DNA of 64,000 bases from Stenotrophomonas hibiscicola ATCC 19867 (GTDB taxonomy: Bacteria; Pseudomonadota; Gammaproteobacteria; Xanthomonadales; Xanthomonadaceae): NCBI RefSeq assembly GCF_000382065.1, contig NZ_KB907499.1, positions 109,631 through 173,630 on the forward strand, given 5' to 3'. The notes beneath the pieces are model-generated. The model saw only the letters and a list, made by a program, of their open reading frames with translations, made no database searches and was not told where the DNA came from. A program made the position numbers and the translations under genes. This document shows, in pieces, positions 1-8,697 of the stretch (position 1 is the stretch's first letter; every line of letters starts with the position of its first letter).

Positions 1-1
1 G

Positions 2-304
2 GTCCACGCGGGTTGTTGGCGTCAGCGTGGCGAAGGCCAGCAGGGGCACATGAGGAAAGCGCTCCCGCAGCAAGGGAACCAGCTCATCACTGCTGCGGTC
101 GCCAGGCGCCAGGGTGAGATCGATGATGGCGACATCCACTCCCAGCTTGCGCAGGCAGCCGATGAACGCGTCGCTGTGGGTGTGGCTGGCGACAATGTTG
201 AAGCGGACATCGCGGCCCAGGTGCAAGGCGGTGCCGCGGCGGACGACTTCGTGATCGTCTAGCAGTGCGAGCCGCAGACGGCGCGGTGCAGGGTATCCAT
301 TCAT
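2..304 (-). CDS. Response regulator receiver domain, partial (cut by window edge)
   Basis: The 101 visible residues form the N-terminal half of a receiver domain. The acidic pocket reads LLDDHEVVRRG (about residues 14-24) and the likely phospho-acceptor is the Asp in DVAIIDL. The opening LRLALLDDHEVVRRGT resembles NarL/FixJ-type regulators, which carry a LuxR-type DNA-binding domain at the C terminus; that part lies outside the window, so output and target genes are unknown. The ATG start at 304 has no strong Shine-Dalgarno. No partner kinase lies next to it inside the window. Confidence 0.7.
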   Translation of the reverse strand, partial: MNGYPAPRRLRLALLDDHEVVRRGTALHLGRDVRFNIVASHTHSDAFIGCLRKLGVDVAIIDLTLAPGDRSSDELVPLLRERFPHVPLLAFATLTPTTRVD

Positions 305-526
305 GCGCTGGGAGGTGATCGGCGCCCGGGAGGGCGTGGCGACCATTCTGGCGCTGCTGCCGCGCCGGGCACCGAATTTGCTGGATTTTTGCGATTATTC
401 CTAAGAGTCAATGTGCGCGAACCATCAATCCAGGGGTGTTAATTGATGTAATGGATCGCCACGCCCGAATCCAGGCCCTTCAGAAGTTGGCGGGCGATGC
501 CGCCCAGCGCAAAGGGTCGTGGCGTG
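305..526. other. Intergenic gap
   Basis: This 222-bp stretch lies between the response regulator start and the lipocalin stop. I see no gene, clear terminator or strong promoter. A short G+C-rich inverted repeat near 490-508 could end the lipocalin transcript, but it has no T tract. Confidence 0.4.
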
Positions 527-1060
527 TCATCGGACCGACTGCGGCACGCGTCTGAGCTTGCGGGTGTCATAACCCATGGCCGCAATCCGTGCGACCGCCT
601 GCTCATAGTCATGCTCGGACACCTGTGGTGTGCGGGCCATGTACCAGACGTAGTCGCGCTTGCTGCGCGCCACGATGGTCTGGCGGTAGCTCTCGTCGAG
701 CCAGGCAATCACGTATTCGGCCTGGATTGGCCAGATGAACTGCATGCCCCAGATCGCGCCATTGCCTTCCTTCTCCACACGACCGATGGGATGCATCGAC
801 TTCTGCGGCGCATCGAAGCTGCCCTTGCGGTAGGTGAAGGTGGTCTGGATGCGCCCGTCGGGACGAAGTGCGTAACTCTCCACCGCGTCGAAGGCCTCGC
901 GTTCGGGGCGCGACGGGATATGCGCGATCACATACCAATCGCCCATGAAGCGCGGCACATCCACGGATGGCGGGCGCGGCAGCGGGCGGGTGTCGCTGGA
1001 ACTGCAGCCGGAACCGAACAGGCCGACCGCGATCAGGGGAAGCAGCGAGAACATGCGCAT
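527..1060 (-). CDS. blc: Outer-membrane lipocalin (Blc-like lipoprotein)
   Basis: This 177-residue protein starts at MRMFSLLPLIAVGLFGSGC, a lipoprotein signal peptide with a lipobox ending at Cys19. The lipocalin signature GDWYVIAHIPSR follows at about residues 40-51, with later strands such as YVIAWLDESYR and DYVWYMARTP. Bacterial lipocalins bind fatty acids or lysophospholipids at the outer membrane. The ATG at 1060 has GAGG upstream; a longer frame to 1105 lacks such support. It is the last gene of the lipid operon, so it probably handles or stores the modified lipid made by the upstream enzymes (inference). Confidence 0.85.
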   Translation of the reverse strand: MRMFSLLPLIAVGLFGSGCSSSDTRPLPRPPSVDVPRFMGDWYVIAHIPSRPEREAFDAVESYALRPDGRIQTTFTYRKGSFDAPQKSMHPIGRVEKEGNGAIWGMQFIWPIQAEYVIAWLDESYRQTIVARSKRDYVWYMARTPQVSEHDYEQAVARIAAMGYDTRKLRRVPQSVR

Positions 1061-1068
1061 GTTGCACC

Positions 1069-2142
1069 TCAGCGGGGTCGGAACAGATAGTGGGCCACCA
1101 GCCACTGCTGGCCGTCGTCATAGCCAAACAACTCGGCACAGGCCATCCAGAACATCCGCCAGCGCTGCCACCAGACCTTCGCTGCAGCCTGGCCATAGGT
1201 TGCGATCAACACCGGCATCACCTGGTGGCGGGCCGCATCCTGGTTGGCCAGCCAGTGGTCGGCGGTGCGCTGGTAGTGGGTGCCGTCCAGCAGCCAGCGC
1301 TGGTCGAGCCGCAGGTCGCGCTGGAAATGCAGCAGGGTGTCAGCTGCCGGCATCAGCCCGCCGGTGAAGAAGTGCCGCCCCATCCAGTTGTCGCCGCCGT
1401 CTGTCTCGAACGGATACATCAATGTGCGATGGGCGAAGATGTGCACGAACAGCGCGCCGTCCGGCTTCAGCCACCGAGCGATGCCCGCCAGCAGGCGCTC
1501 GTAGTTGCGCACGTGTTCGAACATCTCCACCGACACGCAGCGGTCGAAGCGTGCCGCAGGCAGCTCAAGCTGGTTGACATCGCGGGTGATCACCTCGACG
1601 TTGTGCAGCCCCCTGGCTTCACACTGCGCCATGATGTGCTGGCGTTGGCTGTGCGAATTGGAAACGGCGGTGATGCTGGCCTGCGGGTAGCGTTCTGCCA
1701 TCCACAGGGTCAGTGAGCCCCAGCCGCATCCCAGTTCGAGAATCTGCTGGCCATCGGCCAGGCCTGCGCGCTGGCCGTACAGTTCCAGCATCGCGTCCTC
1801 GGCTTGGTCCAGCGTTTCGCGCCCGGTGGGGTAGTAGCAGCTGCTGTACTTCAGTCGCTTGCCCAGGCAGGCCTGGAAAAAGGCAGCTGGCACTTCATAG
1901 TGCTGTCGGTTGGCTGCGTCGGTGTGCAATGCGAGTGGGCTGTCGGCCAGCTCGGCGATGCGCCGGCTGAAGCGCGCCGACTGGCCTTCGATGCCACCCT
2001 CGCTTTCCTCATGCAGGCGTTGCGCGCACAAGCGGCGGATGCCCGCACGTAGCGCCGCATCGGGGACCAGCCCGCGTTCGGCCCAGGCGATCAGCCCGGT
2101 TTCCGCATCTTCGGCTGGGTTCAGTGACGGGATCGCGCTCAT
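1069..2142 (-). CDS. Cyclopropane-fatty-acid-synthase-like SAM methyltransferase (first of two)
   Basis: This 357-residue protein has the SAM-binding motif LELGCGWG at residues 135-142 and the CFA-family stretches YEVPAAFF (about 82-89) and LKYSSCYYPTG (about 97-107). It is shorter than classical Cfa and is the divergent type usually found beside DUF1295 and DUF2878 genes, so cyclopropanation is not certain; methylation of an unsaturated acyl chain is equally likely. Its ATG overlaps the DUF1295 stop by 4 nt (ATGA), which indicates translational coupling. The frame stays open upstream to 2529, but that extension overlaps the DUF1295 gene. Confidence 0.85.
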   Translation of the reverse strand: MSAIPSLNPAEDAETGLIAWAERGLVPDAALRAGIRRLCAQRLHEESEGGIEGQSARFSRRIAELADSPLALHTDAANRQHYEVPAAFFQACLGKRLKYSSCYYPTGRETLDQAEDAMLELYGQRAGLADGQQILELGCGWGSLTLWMAERYPQASITAVSNSHSQRQHIMAQCEARGLHNVEVITRDVNQLELPAARFDRCVSVEMFEHVRNYERLLAGIARWLKPDGALFVHIFAHRTLMYPFETDGGDNWMGRHFFTGGLMPAADTLLHFQRDLRLDQRWLLDGTHYQRTADHWLANQDAARHQVMPVLIATYGQAAAKVWWQRWRMFWMACAELFGYDDGQQWLVAHYLFRPR

Positions 2143-2924
2143 GCGGAATGCTCCTTGGAAGAACGGGGAAACCAGGGAAAGAACATCGGTGTACTGCGCT
2201 GGTAGGCGCGATAGTCGTCGCCGCGGCTGCGCAGCGCCTGTTTCTCGGTGAATGGGATGCCGCTGAGGTAGCGCAGGAACACGTACATCAGCAATGGGCC
2301 GGCCCACGCCAGCCACCACAGTGGCGAACCGACGGCGAGCAGCACATAAGTGAACCAGTGCAGCCACTCGAAGAAGTAGTTGGGGTGGCGGGAATAGCGC
2401 CAGAGCCCTTCGCGGCAGGTGCGGCCCTTGTTTGCCCGGTCGGCGCGGAACCGGGCCAGCTGCCGGTCGGCCAGTGCTTCGCCGCCGACGCTCAGCAGCC
2501 ACACCAGCGCGGCGGCCACGGCCCACCACGTCATGCGGCTGCTCGGGTTGGCAGCCACTGCGACAAAGGGCAGGGCAAACAGCAGCACCAGCAATGCCTG
2601 CGCCATGAAGAAGCCAAAGATCTTGCCCTGGTGGCCCTGCCAGTGTTCGCGCAGATAGCGGTAGCGCCCGTCTTCCGGTTCGCTACGGACCCGGTGCCAG
2701 AGGTGCAGGGCCAAACGGCTGCCCCAGAGGCCGCCGAGCACGCCCAGCGCGATCCGCGGCACCGTCGCGCCGTCGCCAAGCAGCGCCAGCAACAGGGCCG
2801 ATGCACCGACGCCCTTGGCCCAGAGCACATCGACCACGCCGATGTTCTGGTGGCGGCGCTGCCAGGCCCAGCCCCAACTCATCATCAGCAAGGTGTACAG
2901 CAGGACCCACAGGAGATGATTCAT
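2139..2924 (-). CDS. DUF1295 integral membrane protein (steroid 5-alpha-reductase-like fold)
   Basis: This 261-residue protein has several hydrophobic segments and the family's C-terminal signature GLWRYSRHPNYFFEW, plus a late SGIPFTEKQAL. It belongs to the DUF1295/ICMT-like group of membrane reductases or methyltransferases. The substrate is not known, but the context (two CFA-like methyltransferases, a desaturase and an FAD enzyme) points to a modified fatty acid. It overlaps both neighbours by 4 nt through ATGA junctions, and the start MNHLLWVLLYT was chosen for that reason. Confidence 0.85.
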   Translation of the reverse strand: MNHLLWVLLYTLLMMSWGWAWQRRHQNIGVVDVLWAKGVGASALLLALLGDGATVPRIALGVLGGLWGSRLALHLWHRVRSEPEDGRYRYLREHWQGHQGKIFGFFMAQALLVLLFALPFVAVAANPSSRMTWWAVAAALVWLLSVGGEALADRQLARFRADRANKGRTCREGLWRYSRHPNYFFEWLHWFTYVLLAVGSPLWWLAWAGPLLMYVFLRYLSGIPFTEKQALRSRGDDYRAYQRSTPMFFPWFPRSSKEHSA

Positions 2925-3466
2925 GAAGGAACTCCAGCCAGGGGCGGCGAGCTGGCTCGTGAGCCGCGACGGGCGCAGTGGCACAGCAGTGAAAGCGCGA
3001 TGCACCAGCCCGCACCCAGTACCAGCAGGCCCTGCCATGCCGGCACAGCGAACCGCACTGCATCAAAGCCACGTGCCGCGGACAGATAGGCCAGCGGTGC
3101 CAGCAGCAGCCCGAACAGCGCCGGCAGGGCACGGTGGCGCAGCAGGAAGCGCATCGAGGTGGTCAGCGTCATCGCGAACGCGGCCCACAGCGCCATGATC
3201 CACGGCGGAGGCGCCCAGGCGAGCGGGGCGGCGGCGTAACGAACGGTGCCGGTCGCAGCGGCGCTGGCATCGACCAGCCAGGCGCAGGCCAGCGCCAGCA
3301 CCATCAACCGAAGGTCCAGCCGTGGTTGCGGCGACGTCAGCAGCTGGCTGCCGATGTAGAGAGAGGCTGCCAGCAACGCCGGCCACTGCCAACCGCGCCC
3401 AGCGCCGGCCACGGCGCACAGCCAGACCAGCTGGTTGCCAAGCAGATTGGCCCAGAACCGGCGCAT
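2921..3466 (-). CDS. DUF2878 membrane protein
   Basis: This 181-residue, strongly hydrophobic protein begins MRRFWANLLGNQLVWLCAV, the typical start of DUF2878, followed by four to five probable membrane helices. No catalytic motif is visible and the family has no established reaction. It nearly always sits with CFA-like, DUF1295 and DUF1365 genes, as here. The stop overlaps the DUF1295 start by 4 nt, and the CFA synthase gene ends one base upstream of its start codon. A role in membrane-lipid modification is inference from context. Confidence 0.8.
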   Translation of the reverse strand: MRRFWANLLGNQLVWLCAVAGAGRGWQWPALLAASLYIGSQLLTSPQPRLDLRLMVLALACAWLVDASAAATGTVRYAAAPLAWAPPPWIMALWAAFAMTLTTSMRFLLRHRALPALFGLLLAPLAYLSAARGFDAVRFAVPAWQGLLVLGAGWCIALSLLCHCARRGSRASSPPLAGVPS

Positions 3467-3467
3467 C

Positions 3468-4727
3468 TCAACTGCCCTGGCCCGATGAGGCGCCCGGGCG
3501 ATGCCCCGGGCGCGCCATCAGCAGATGGGAGACCCCGATCGAGCGCTCCAGGAAGCCGCCCTCGCAATAGGCCAGGTAGAAATCCCACAGGCGGCAGAAG
3601 CGCGTATCGAAGCCCTGCGCCTGCACGTCGGGCAACCGGACGAGGAAGCGCTGGCGCCAGGCGCGCAGGGTCAGCGCGTAGGAGTGGCCGAAGTCCTGCT
3701 GGGCGATCAGCTGCAGGTCGCTGGACCGCGTTTTGGCGGCCATGATCGCGTTGATCGACGGAATGAAGCTGCCGGGGAACACGTAGCGCTTGATGTAGTC
3801 GACGCTGCGCCGGGCCTGCTCGTAGCGATGGTCCTCGATGGTGATGGCCTGCAGCAGGGCAACGCCATCAGGCTTCAACAGGCGCTGCAACGTCGCCATG
3901 TAGGTGTCCAGGTATTCGGCGCCGATGGCCTCGATCATCTCGATCGACACCAGCTTGTCGAACTGGCCCTGCAGGTCGCGGTAGTCCTGCATCAGCAGCG
4001 TGACCTGGCCTTGCAGGCCTGCGGCGCGCACGCGCTCTGCCGCCAGCGCATGCTGTTCTGCGGAGATGGTGGTGGTGGTGACGTGGCAGCCGTAGTGCTG
4101 CGCGGCGTGCAGCGCAAAACCACCCCAGCCGGTGCCGATCTCCACCACGCGGTCGCCCGGTTTGAGCTTCAGCTGCTGGCAGATGCGGTCCAGCTTGCGC
4201 CGGGAGGCGGATTCCAGCGACTCGTCTTCTTTGTCGAACAGGGCTGAGGAATACATCAGGTCCGGCGACAGGAACAGGGCAAAGAAGTCGTTGCCCAGGT
4301 CATAGTGCGCGGCTATGTTGCGGCGGCTGCCCTCGCGGCTGTTGCGGCGCAGGCGGTTCCAGCCCCGCAACAGCCAGCCGCCCAGGCGGGCCGGGCCACG
4401 CTCCATGCCGTCGAGCAGGTCGCGATTGCGTACCAGCAGCCGAATCAGCGCCACCAGGTCATCGCAGTGCCATTCGCCCTGTATGTAGCTTTCACCTGCA
4501 CCCACACTGCCTTGCGCTGCAACCTTGCGGTAGAACGCCGGGTCATCGATGGTGACGGTGACATGCAGTTCGCCATTCGCATCGCCCAGCCAGACTTCGC
4601 CGAGTGCATCACGCACGCACAGGCGGCCGTCGCGCATGGGGGCAAGCTGGGCCAGCAGGCGGCGGCGCAGGAATGCATCCAGGGCGCCGGGACGTGGCAA
4701 GGCGACCAGGGGAGTCATCGAATTCAT
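3468..4727 (-). CDS. cfa: Cyclopropane-fatty-acyl-phospholipid synthase family methyltransferase (second of two)
   Basis: This 419-residue protein has the full CFA layout: an N-terminal lipid-binding part with SVGAGESYIQGEW (about 74-86), then AHYDLGNDFFALFL (about 140-153), then the SAM motif VVEIGTGWGG (194-203). CFA synthases transfer a methylene from SAM to double bonds of phospholipid acyl chains at the inner membrane. The start MNSMTPLV overlaps the DUF1365 stop (ATGA); the open frame continues upstream to 4781. Two CFA-like enzymes in one sigma-E/ChrR-linked operon suggest the product may be a methylated or furan fatty acid instead of a simple cyclopropane (inference). Confidence 0.9.
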   Translation of the reverse strand: MNSMTPLVALPRPGALDAFLRRRLLAQLAPMRDGRLCVRDALGEVWLGDANGELHVTVTIDDPAFYRKVAAQGSVGAGESYIQGEWHCDDLVALIRLLVRNRDLLDGMERGPARLGGWLLRGWNRLRRNSREGSRRNIAAHYDLGNDFFALFLSPDLMYSSALFDKEDESLESASRRKLDRICQQLKLKPGDRVVEIGTGWGGFALHAAQHYGCHVTTTTISAEQHALAAERVRAAGLQGQVTLLMQDYRDLQGQFDKLVSIEMIEAIGAEYLDTYMATLQRLLKPDGVALLQAITIEDHRYEQARRSVDYIKRYVFPGSFIPSINAIMAAKTRSSDLQLIAQQDFGHSYALTLRAWRQRFLVRLPDVQAQGFDTRFCRLWDFYLAYCEGGFLERSIGVSHLLMARPGHRPGASSGQGS

Positions 4728-5491
4728 CGTGGTTTCTCGGCAAGAGCAGGGTGGTCGTGCACGGGGTTGCGCTTCAGCCACAGCCGCAGCGCGTGCCAGT
4801 GGATGGCGGCCACCACCTGCGTGGTCATCAGGGGGTAGCAGGCCAGTACCCGGGCCAGCCCAGGGCCGTCCAGCACCCTTCGCTGCATGGACTGGGTGGC
4901 GTCGAACTGCCGAACGCCGTCGCGCCAGACCTGCATGTGCACGCGAAGATCATCACCAGGTGCGTTGAACCGCCAGTCGTAGCGGCAGTCCATCGGCATG
5001 AAGGGTGAGACGTGAAAGGATTTGTCGAATGTCCAGCGCAGTGATGCCCCGTCGCCGGTGGCCGCAGCTACCGGCAGCACATAGGCGTGCCGCTCCTTCC
5101 ACGGGGTATTGGTGATCTCGGCGACGATGCAGTCCAAGGTGTTGCCATCGGCCCGGTAGCAGTAGTAGAAGCTGACCGGATTGAATACGTGCCCGGCGAA
5201 GCGAAGATGGGTGAGCAGGCGCACCGGGCCGGTGGGCCGATAACCCAGGGTAGCCGCGGCATGGTCGCGCACCGCATCGGCCAGTGGTTGCGCAGGGTTG
5301 CCGAAGTAGTCACTGCGGCGGAACTCGGCCAGGTTGCGGCGATTGACCGACCACAGCCAGCGCCCGGCGAACACGGTCTCCAGCTCGTCCAGATCGAGCA
5401 GCAGCTGCGCGACCGGATAGCGGAACGCGTGGGGCTGCGGATGATGCCGTCGGTGCATCACCTGCCCGAAGTAGAGTGCGCTGGCACTCAC
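4724..5491 (-). CDS. DUF1365 protein
   Basis: This 255-residue soluble-looking protein shows DUF1365 hallmarks: SALYFGQVMHRRHHP at the N terminus, then HLRFAGHVFNPVSFYYCY, EITNTPWKERHAYVL and FDKSFHVSPFMPMD. The reaction is not established; the family is regularly next to flavin amine-oxidase-like proteins and CFA synthases. The GTG at 5491 overlaps the preceding stop as GTGA, matching the pattern of the operon; a longer frame to 5536 would run into the oxidoreductase gene. It overlaps the following cfa start by 4 nt. Confidence 0.88.
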   Translation of the reverse strand: MSASALYFGQVMHRRHHPQPHAFRYPVAQLLLDLDELETVFAGRWLWSVNRRNLAEFRRSDYFGNPAQPLADAVRDHAAATLGYRPTGPVRLLTHLRFAGHVFNPVSFYYCYRADGNTLDCIVAEITNTPWKERHAYVLPVAAATGDGASLRWTFDKSFHVSPFMPMDCRYDWRFNAPGDDLRVHMQVWRDGVRQFDATQSMQRRVLDGPGLARVLACYPLMTTQVVAAIHWHALRLWLKRNPVHDHPALAEKPR

Positions 5492-6765
5492 GCTGCCACC
5501 TCGCCGGGTGCGATGGTGTCGCGGTGCGGGGTGCACTCGCGCATCGCGTCCACCACGCGGCGGGCGCTGCGGATGCCGTCTTCGTGGAAACCCCAGCCCC
5601 AGTACGCGCCCGCGAACCAGGTGCGGCGGCGGCCCTGCAGCTCAGCCCAGCGCTGTTGCGCGCGTACCGCTGCGTGGTCGTGGACCGGATGGGCATAGTG
5701 CAGCCTGCGCAGCACCTTGGCCGGATCGATCGCCTCGCTGCGGTTGAGGGTCGCGACCAGCGGGGTGTCACCGGGCAGGCCCTGCAGAAGGTTCATGCAA
5801 TAGCTTACCGTACAGGGCGCGCCTGGCTCCTTGGGAACGTGTGCATTCCATGCGGCCCATGCCTTGCGGTTGCGCGGCAGCAGCGATGCGTCGGTATGCA
5901 GTACTGCTTCGTTGGCCTGGTAGCGGATGGCGCCGAGCACGTCGCGTTCGACCGGATCGGCGTCACGCAGCAGGGCCAGCGCCTGGTCGCTGTGGCACGC
6001 CAGGATGACCTCGTCAAAGCCCTCCACGCCGGCCGCGCTGTGCACGCGCGCGCCCCACGGCATGCGCTCGACCGAATGGACCGGACATTCCAGCCGCTCG
6101 CGTACCCGCCAGCGGGCACGCAGGGCATCGACATAGCGTGCCGAGCCACCGCTGACTACCCGCCAAGGTGCGCGCCCGGTCATCTGCAGCATCTGGTGGT
6201 TGGCCATGAACTGGGCCAGGTAGCGGGCCGGGAACTGCATGACCGTGTCGGTCGGTGACGACCACAGCGCTGAAGCCATCGGCAGCAGGTGCTCGTCGAT
6301 GAACGCCGCACCGTAGCGCTGGCTGTGCAGGTACTGGCCCAGTGTCGGGCCTTCGCCTTCGGCAAGCAGCAGCGGTGCATCCCGGTAGAACCGGCGCAGG
6401 TCGGCCAGCATTCCCCAGAAGCGTGGCGAAACCAGGTTGCGACGCTGGCAGAACAGGCCATCCAGCGACGTGGCGTTGTACTCGACGCCACTGCGCTCGC
6501 TGTGCATTGAGAAGCTCATGGTGGTCGGCTGCGAGGCCACGCCCAGTTCTTCAAATAGTGCCGTCAGCAGCGGGTAGTGCAGGGGGTTGAAGACGATGAA
6601 ACCGGTATCCACCGCCATGCGCGTGCCGTCCACCTGCACTTCATGGGTGTGGGTATGCCCGCCCAGGTAATCGTTGGCCTCGAACAGCGTCACTTCGTGT
6701 TCGCCGTCCAGCCACCAGGCGCTGGCCAGGCCAGCGATGCCGGAGCCGATGATCGCGATGCGCAT
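5488..6765 (-). CDS. FAD-dependent oxidoreductase (amine-oxidase-like)
   Basis: This 425-residue protein opens with the dinucleotide-binding motif IIGSGIAGLASAWWL (G at 7, 9 and 12), followed by VTLFEANDYLGGHTHTH, the typical beginning of flavin amine-oxidase and phytoene-desaturase relatives. In sigma-E/ChrR-linked clusters of other bacteria this FAD protein accompanies DUF1365 and CFA genes and is thought to dehydrogenate or oxygenate the modified acyl chain. The ATG follows the desaturase stop after a single base, so the genes are co-translated. Confidence 0.88.
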   Translation of the reverse strand: MRIAIIGSGIAGLASAWWLDGEHEVTLFEANDYLGGHTHTHEVQVDGTRMAVDTGFIVFNPLHYPLLTALFEELGVASQPTTMSFSMHSERSGVEYNATSLDGLFCQRRNLVSPRFWGMLADLRRFYRDAPLLLAEGEGPTLGQYLHSQRYGAAFIDEHLLPMASALWSSPTDTVMQFPARYLAQFMANHQMLQMTGRAPWRVVSGGSARYVDALRARWRVRERLECPVHSVERMPWGARVHSAAGVEGFDEVILACHSDQALALLRDADPVERDVLGAIRYQANEAVLHTDASLLPRNRKAWAAWNAHVPKEPGAPCTVSYCMNLLQGLPGDTPLVATLNRSEAIDPAKVLRRLHYAHPVHDHAAVRAQQRWAELQGRRRTWFAGAYWGWGFHEDGIRSARRVVDAMRECTPHRDTIAPGEVAA

Positions 6766-6766
6766 G

Positions 6767-7717
6767 TCAGTACCTCGCCTTGGCCAGTACCCACTCGGGG
6801 ATGGGCTTGAGCCCCCTCACCAGGCCGAAGGCCGCCATTGCGCGCAGCCCGTACCAGGTCAGGTCGATCTCCCACCAGCGGAACCCCTGGCGGACGGTGC
6901 CAGGAAAGAAATGGTGGTTGTTGTGCCAGCCTTCGCCGAAGGTAAGCAGCGCCAGCCAGAGGTTGTTGCGGCTGTCGTCACGGGTCTCGAAGCGCCGCCG
7001 GCCAAAACGATGGGCCAGTGAGTTGATGGTGACGGTGGCGTGGAACAACACCACGGTGGAAATGAAGAAGCCCCACACCAGCAACTGCGGGCCAGAGGTG
7101 TGCAGTCCGGGCGCCCAGCGCTCCAGGCCGGCGCCGAGTGCGTACAGCGCAGCAGCCAGCAGTACCGGTACCGCCGTATCAAAGCGGTCCAGCCAGCGCA
7201 GCTCGGGGAAGCGCGCCAAGTCAGGCACGCGCGATAGATCCGTGGCGAATGCCTCACGGGTCAGGAACCAGCCCATGTGGCTGCGCCAGAAGCCGCCTTC
7301 GCGCGGCGAGTGCGGGTCCAGCGGTTGGTCGGCGTGCCGATGGTGATGGCGATGGTGGGCGGCCCACCACAGCGGCCCACGTTGCACGCTGGACGCGCCG
7401 ATCACCGCGAACACGAACTGCACCGTTCGCGATGCCTGGAACGTCCGGTGCGAGAAGTAGCGGTGGTAAAAGGCGGTGATCGCAAACATGCGCACTGCGT
7501 AGAGGGCTGCGGCGACGATCACTGCGGTCCACGAGATACCTACCCAGATCACCGCGATGCAGGCCAGGTGCATCAACGCGAACGGTACGGCGCGCAGCCA
7601 GTCGATGCGTCCGGGCTCGCCAGCGGCGTGGTCTGCAGCGCTGCCGGTGTCGACCCAGCGCTTCAGGGTGCGCAGCAGGCGCCAAGGTCGGCGGGGGAGG
7701 GGCGCTACAGAGGCCAT
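6767..7717 (-). CDS. Membrane acyl-CoA/acyl-lipid desaturase (delta-9 type)
   Basis: This 316-residue membrane protein carries the three histidine boxes of di-iron desaturases: HRYFSH (85-90), HHRHHHRH (121-128) and HNNHH (265-269), separated by paired hydrophobic segments. It should introduce a cis double bond into a saturated acyl chain at the inner membrane using O2, which would supply the unsaturated substrate for the CFA-like enzymes downstream. It leads the tight part of the operon; the secreted-protein gene upstream ends 81 bp away. Confidence 0.92.
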   Translation of the reverse strand: MASVAPLPRRPWRLLRTLKRWVDTGSAADHAAGEPGRIDWLRAVPFALMHLACIAVIWVGISWTAVIVAAALYAVRMFAITAFYHRYFSHRTFQASRTVQFVFAVIGASSVQRGPLWWAAHHRHHHRHADQPLDPHSPREGGFWRSHMGWFLTREAFATDLSRVPDLARFPELRWLDRFDTAVPVLLAAALYALGAGLERWAPGLHTSGPQLLVWGFFISTVVLFHATVTINSLAHRFGRRRFETRDDSRNNLWLALLTFGEGWHNNHHFFPGTVRQGFRWWEIDLTWYGLRAMAAFGLVRGLKPIPEWVLAKARY

Positions 7718-7798
7718 GGCGGATCTCGGCGGGTGTCGTGTCTTCCTCTACGCAGCAGTGCGCGCAATGGATGCGGCCGGCTGTGGAGAATTTCGGCT

Positions 7799-8566
7799 TC
7801 ACTTGGGCATCACGCTGCAGCGCCCCACCAGGGGTTGCGTCCAGGCCTGTTGCCATTCGCTGGCGGACCGCTCGGCAACCGGCGAGCTGAAGCGCACCGT
7901 GACCTGTGGGTAGGTGCCGCGGGCATCGCGCAGGTTGCTGGTGCCGCGGAACTCCAGCAGGCGGCGGTCGGCGCTGGCATAGACCAGCGACAGGCGCGGT
8001 GCGATGCCGCCGTACCAGGTGTCCAGACTGGCCTCGATGGCCTGGGCGTCGATGCCCTGCCACCGAACGGGTTCGGTGCGCCGCACCTGCACCGGGAAGA
8101 AGCGCTGCCGCCCCGGCACCAGGAAGGGCAGGCTGATGCGTTCACCTCGCATCAGCGCTGGCCAATGCTGACGCACCGCGGCGTCGAAGCCCGTGTCGAT
8201 CACCGCATCCGGCGCCAGCTCAAGCCGACGCTGACGCAGCTCGCTGGCGGCATCTTCTTTCCAGGCGATGGACACCGATTCGCCACTGGCGTCGACTTCA
8301 GCGGTTTGCCCGCTACGGCTGTCCTGCAGCGAATAACCCCGGGCCTGCGGGCGCGCGCTGGCCGGCAGATGCTTGCGGGCGAAGGGGCGGCCATCAGGGC
8401 ACTGATAGAGCACCCAGCGTTCGGCACCCTCCGATGGGCCGCGCCGCCAGTGCACTTCACGATAGAGCAGGTCGCCCTGCGCCGAGGTGGCCACGCCCTC
8501 GTTGCGCAGCCAGGGCGCCGCCAGCGCGGCATGGGGCAGGCATAGCAGCAGCCAGGCAGTGCGCAT
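7799..8566 (-). CDS. Exported protein of unknown function, first gene of lipid operon
   Basis: This 255-residue protein has a short signal peptide (MRTAWLLLCLPHAALAAPW, probable cleavage after ALA). The mature part is rich in beta-type segments, with repeated Arg/Gln, and no enzyme motif that I recognise. It is divergent from the sigma-factor gene across a 131-bp gap that holds a long palindrome, and it precedes the desaturase on the same strand. It probably acts in the periplasm or at the outer membrane alongside the lipocalin (inference). Confidence 0.7.
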   Translation of the reverse strand: MRTAWLLLCLPHAALAAPWLRNEGVATSAQGDLLYREVHWRRGPSEGAERWVLYQCPDGRPFARKHLPASARPQARGYSLQDSRSGQTAEVDASGESVSIAWKEDAASELRQRRLELAPDAVIDTGFDAAVRQHWPALMRGERISLPFLVPGRQRFFPVQVRRTEPVRWQGIDAQAIEASLDTWYGGIAPRLSLVYASADRRLLEFRGTSNLRDARGTYPQVTVRFSSPVAERSASEWQQAWTQPLVGRCSVMPK

Positions 8567-8614
8567 GGTATTCGTCCGGTAGGGAGGCTCAGGTCATACG
8601 GTGGCCGTGGCTGC

Positions 8615-8642
8615 TTGGATGCGCAGTGCCTGCTGCATCCAA
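8615..8642. promoter_or_regulatory. 28-bp palindrome between the divergent lipid operon and rpoE
   Basis: The arms TTGGATGC (8615-8622) and GCATCCAA (8635-8642) are perfect inverted repeats. The spacer also contains GCAG...CTGC, and GTGGCC/GGCCAC lie just outside. It sits about 50 bp from the left start and 55 bp from the right start, a good place for a shared operator or back-to-back promoter elements. I could not recognise a standard ECF -35/-10 pair here. Confidence 0.5.
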
Positions 8643-8697
8643 TGGCCACCCCTGCGCGTAGAGAGGACAGACCTTCACCTGCCCGCCGCTCACGCAG

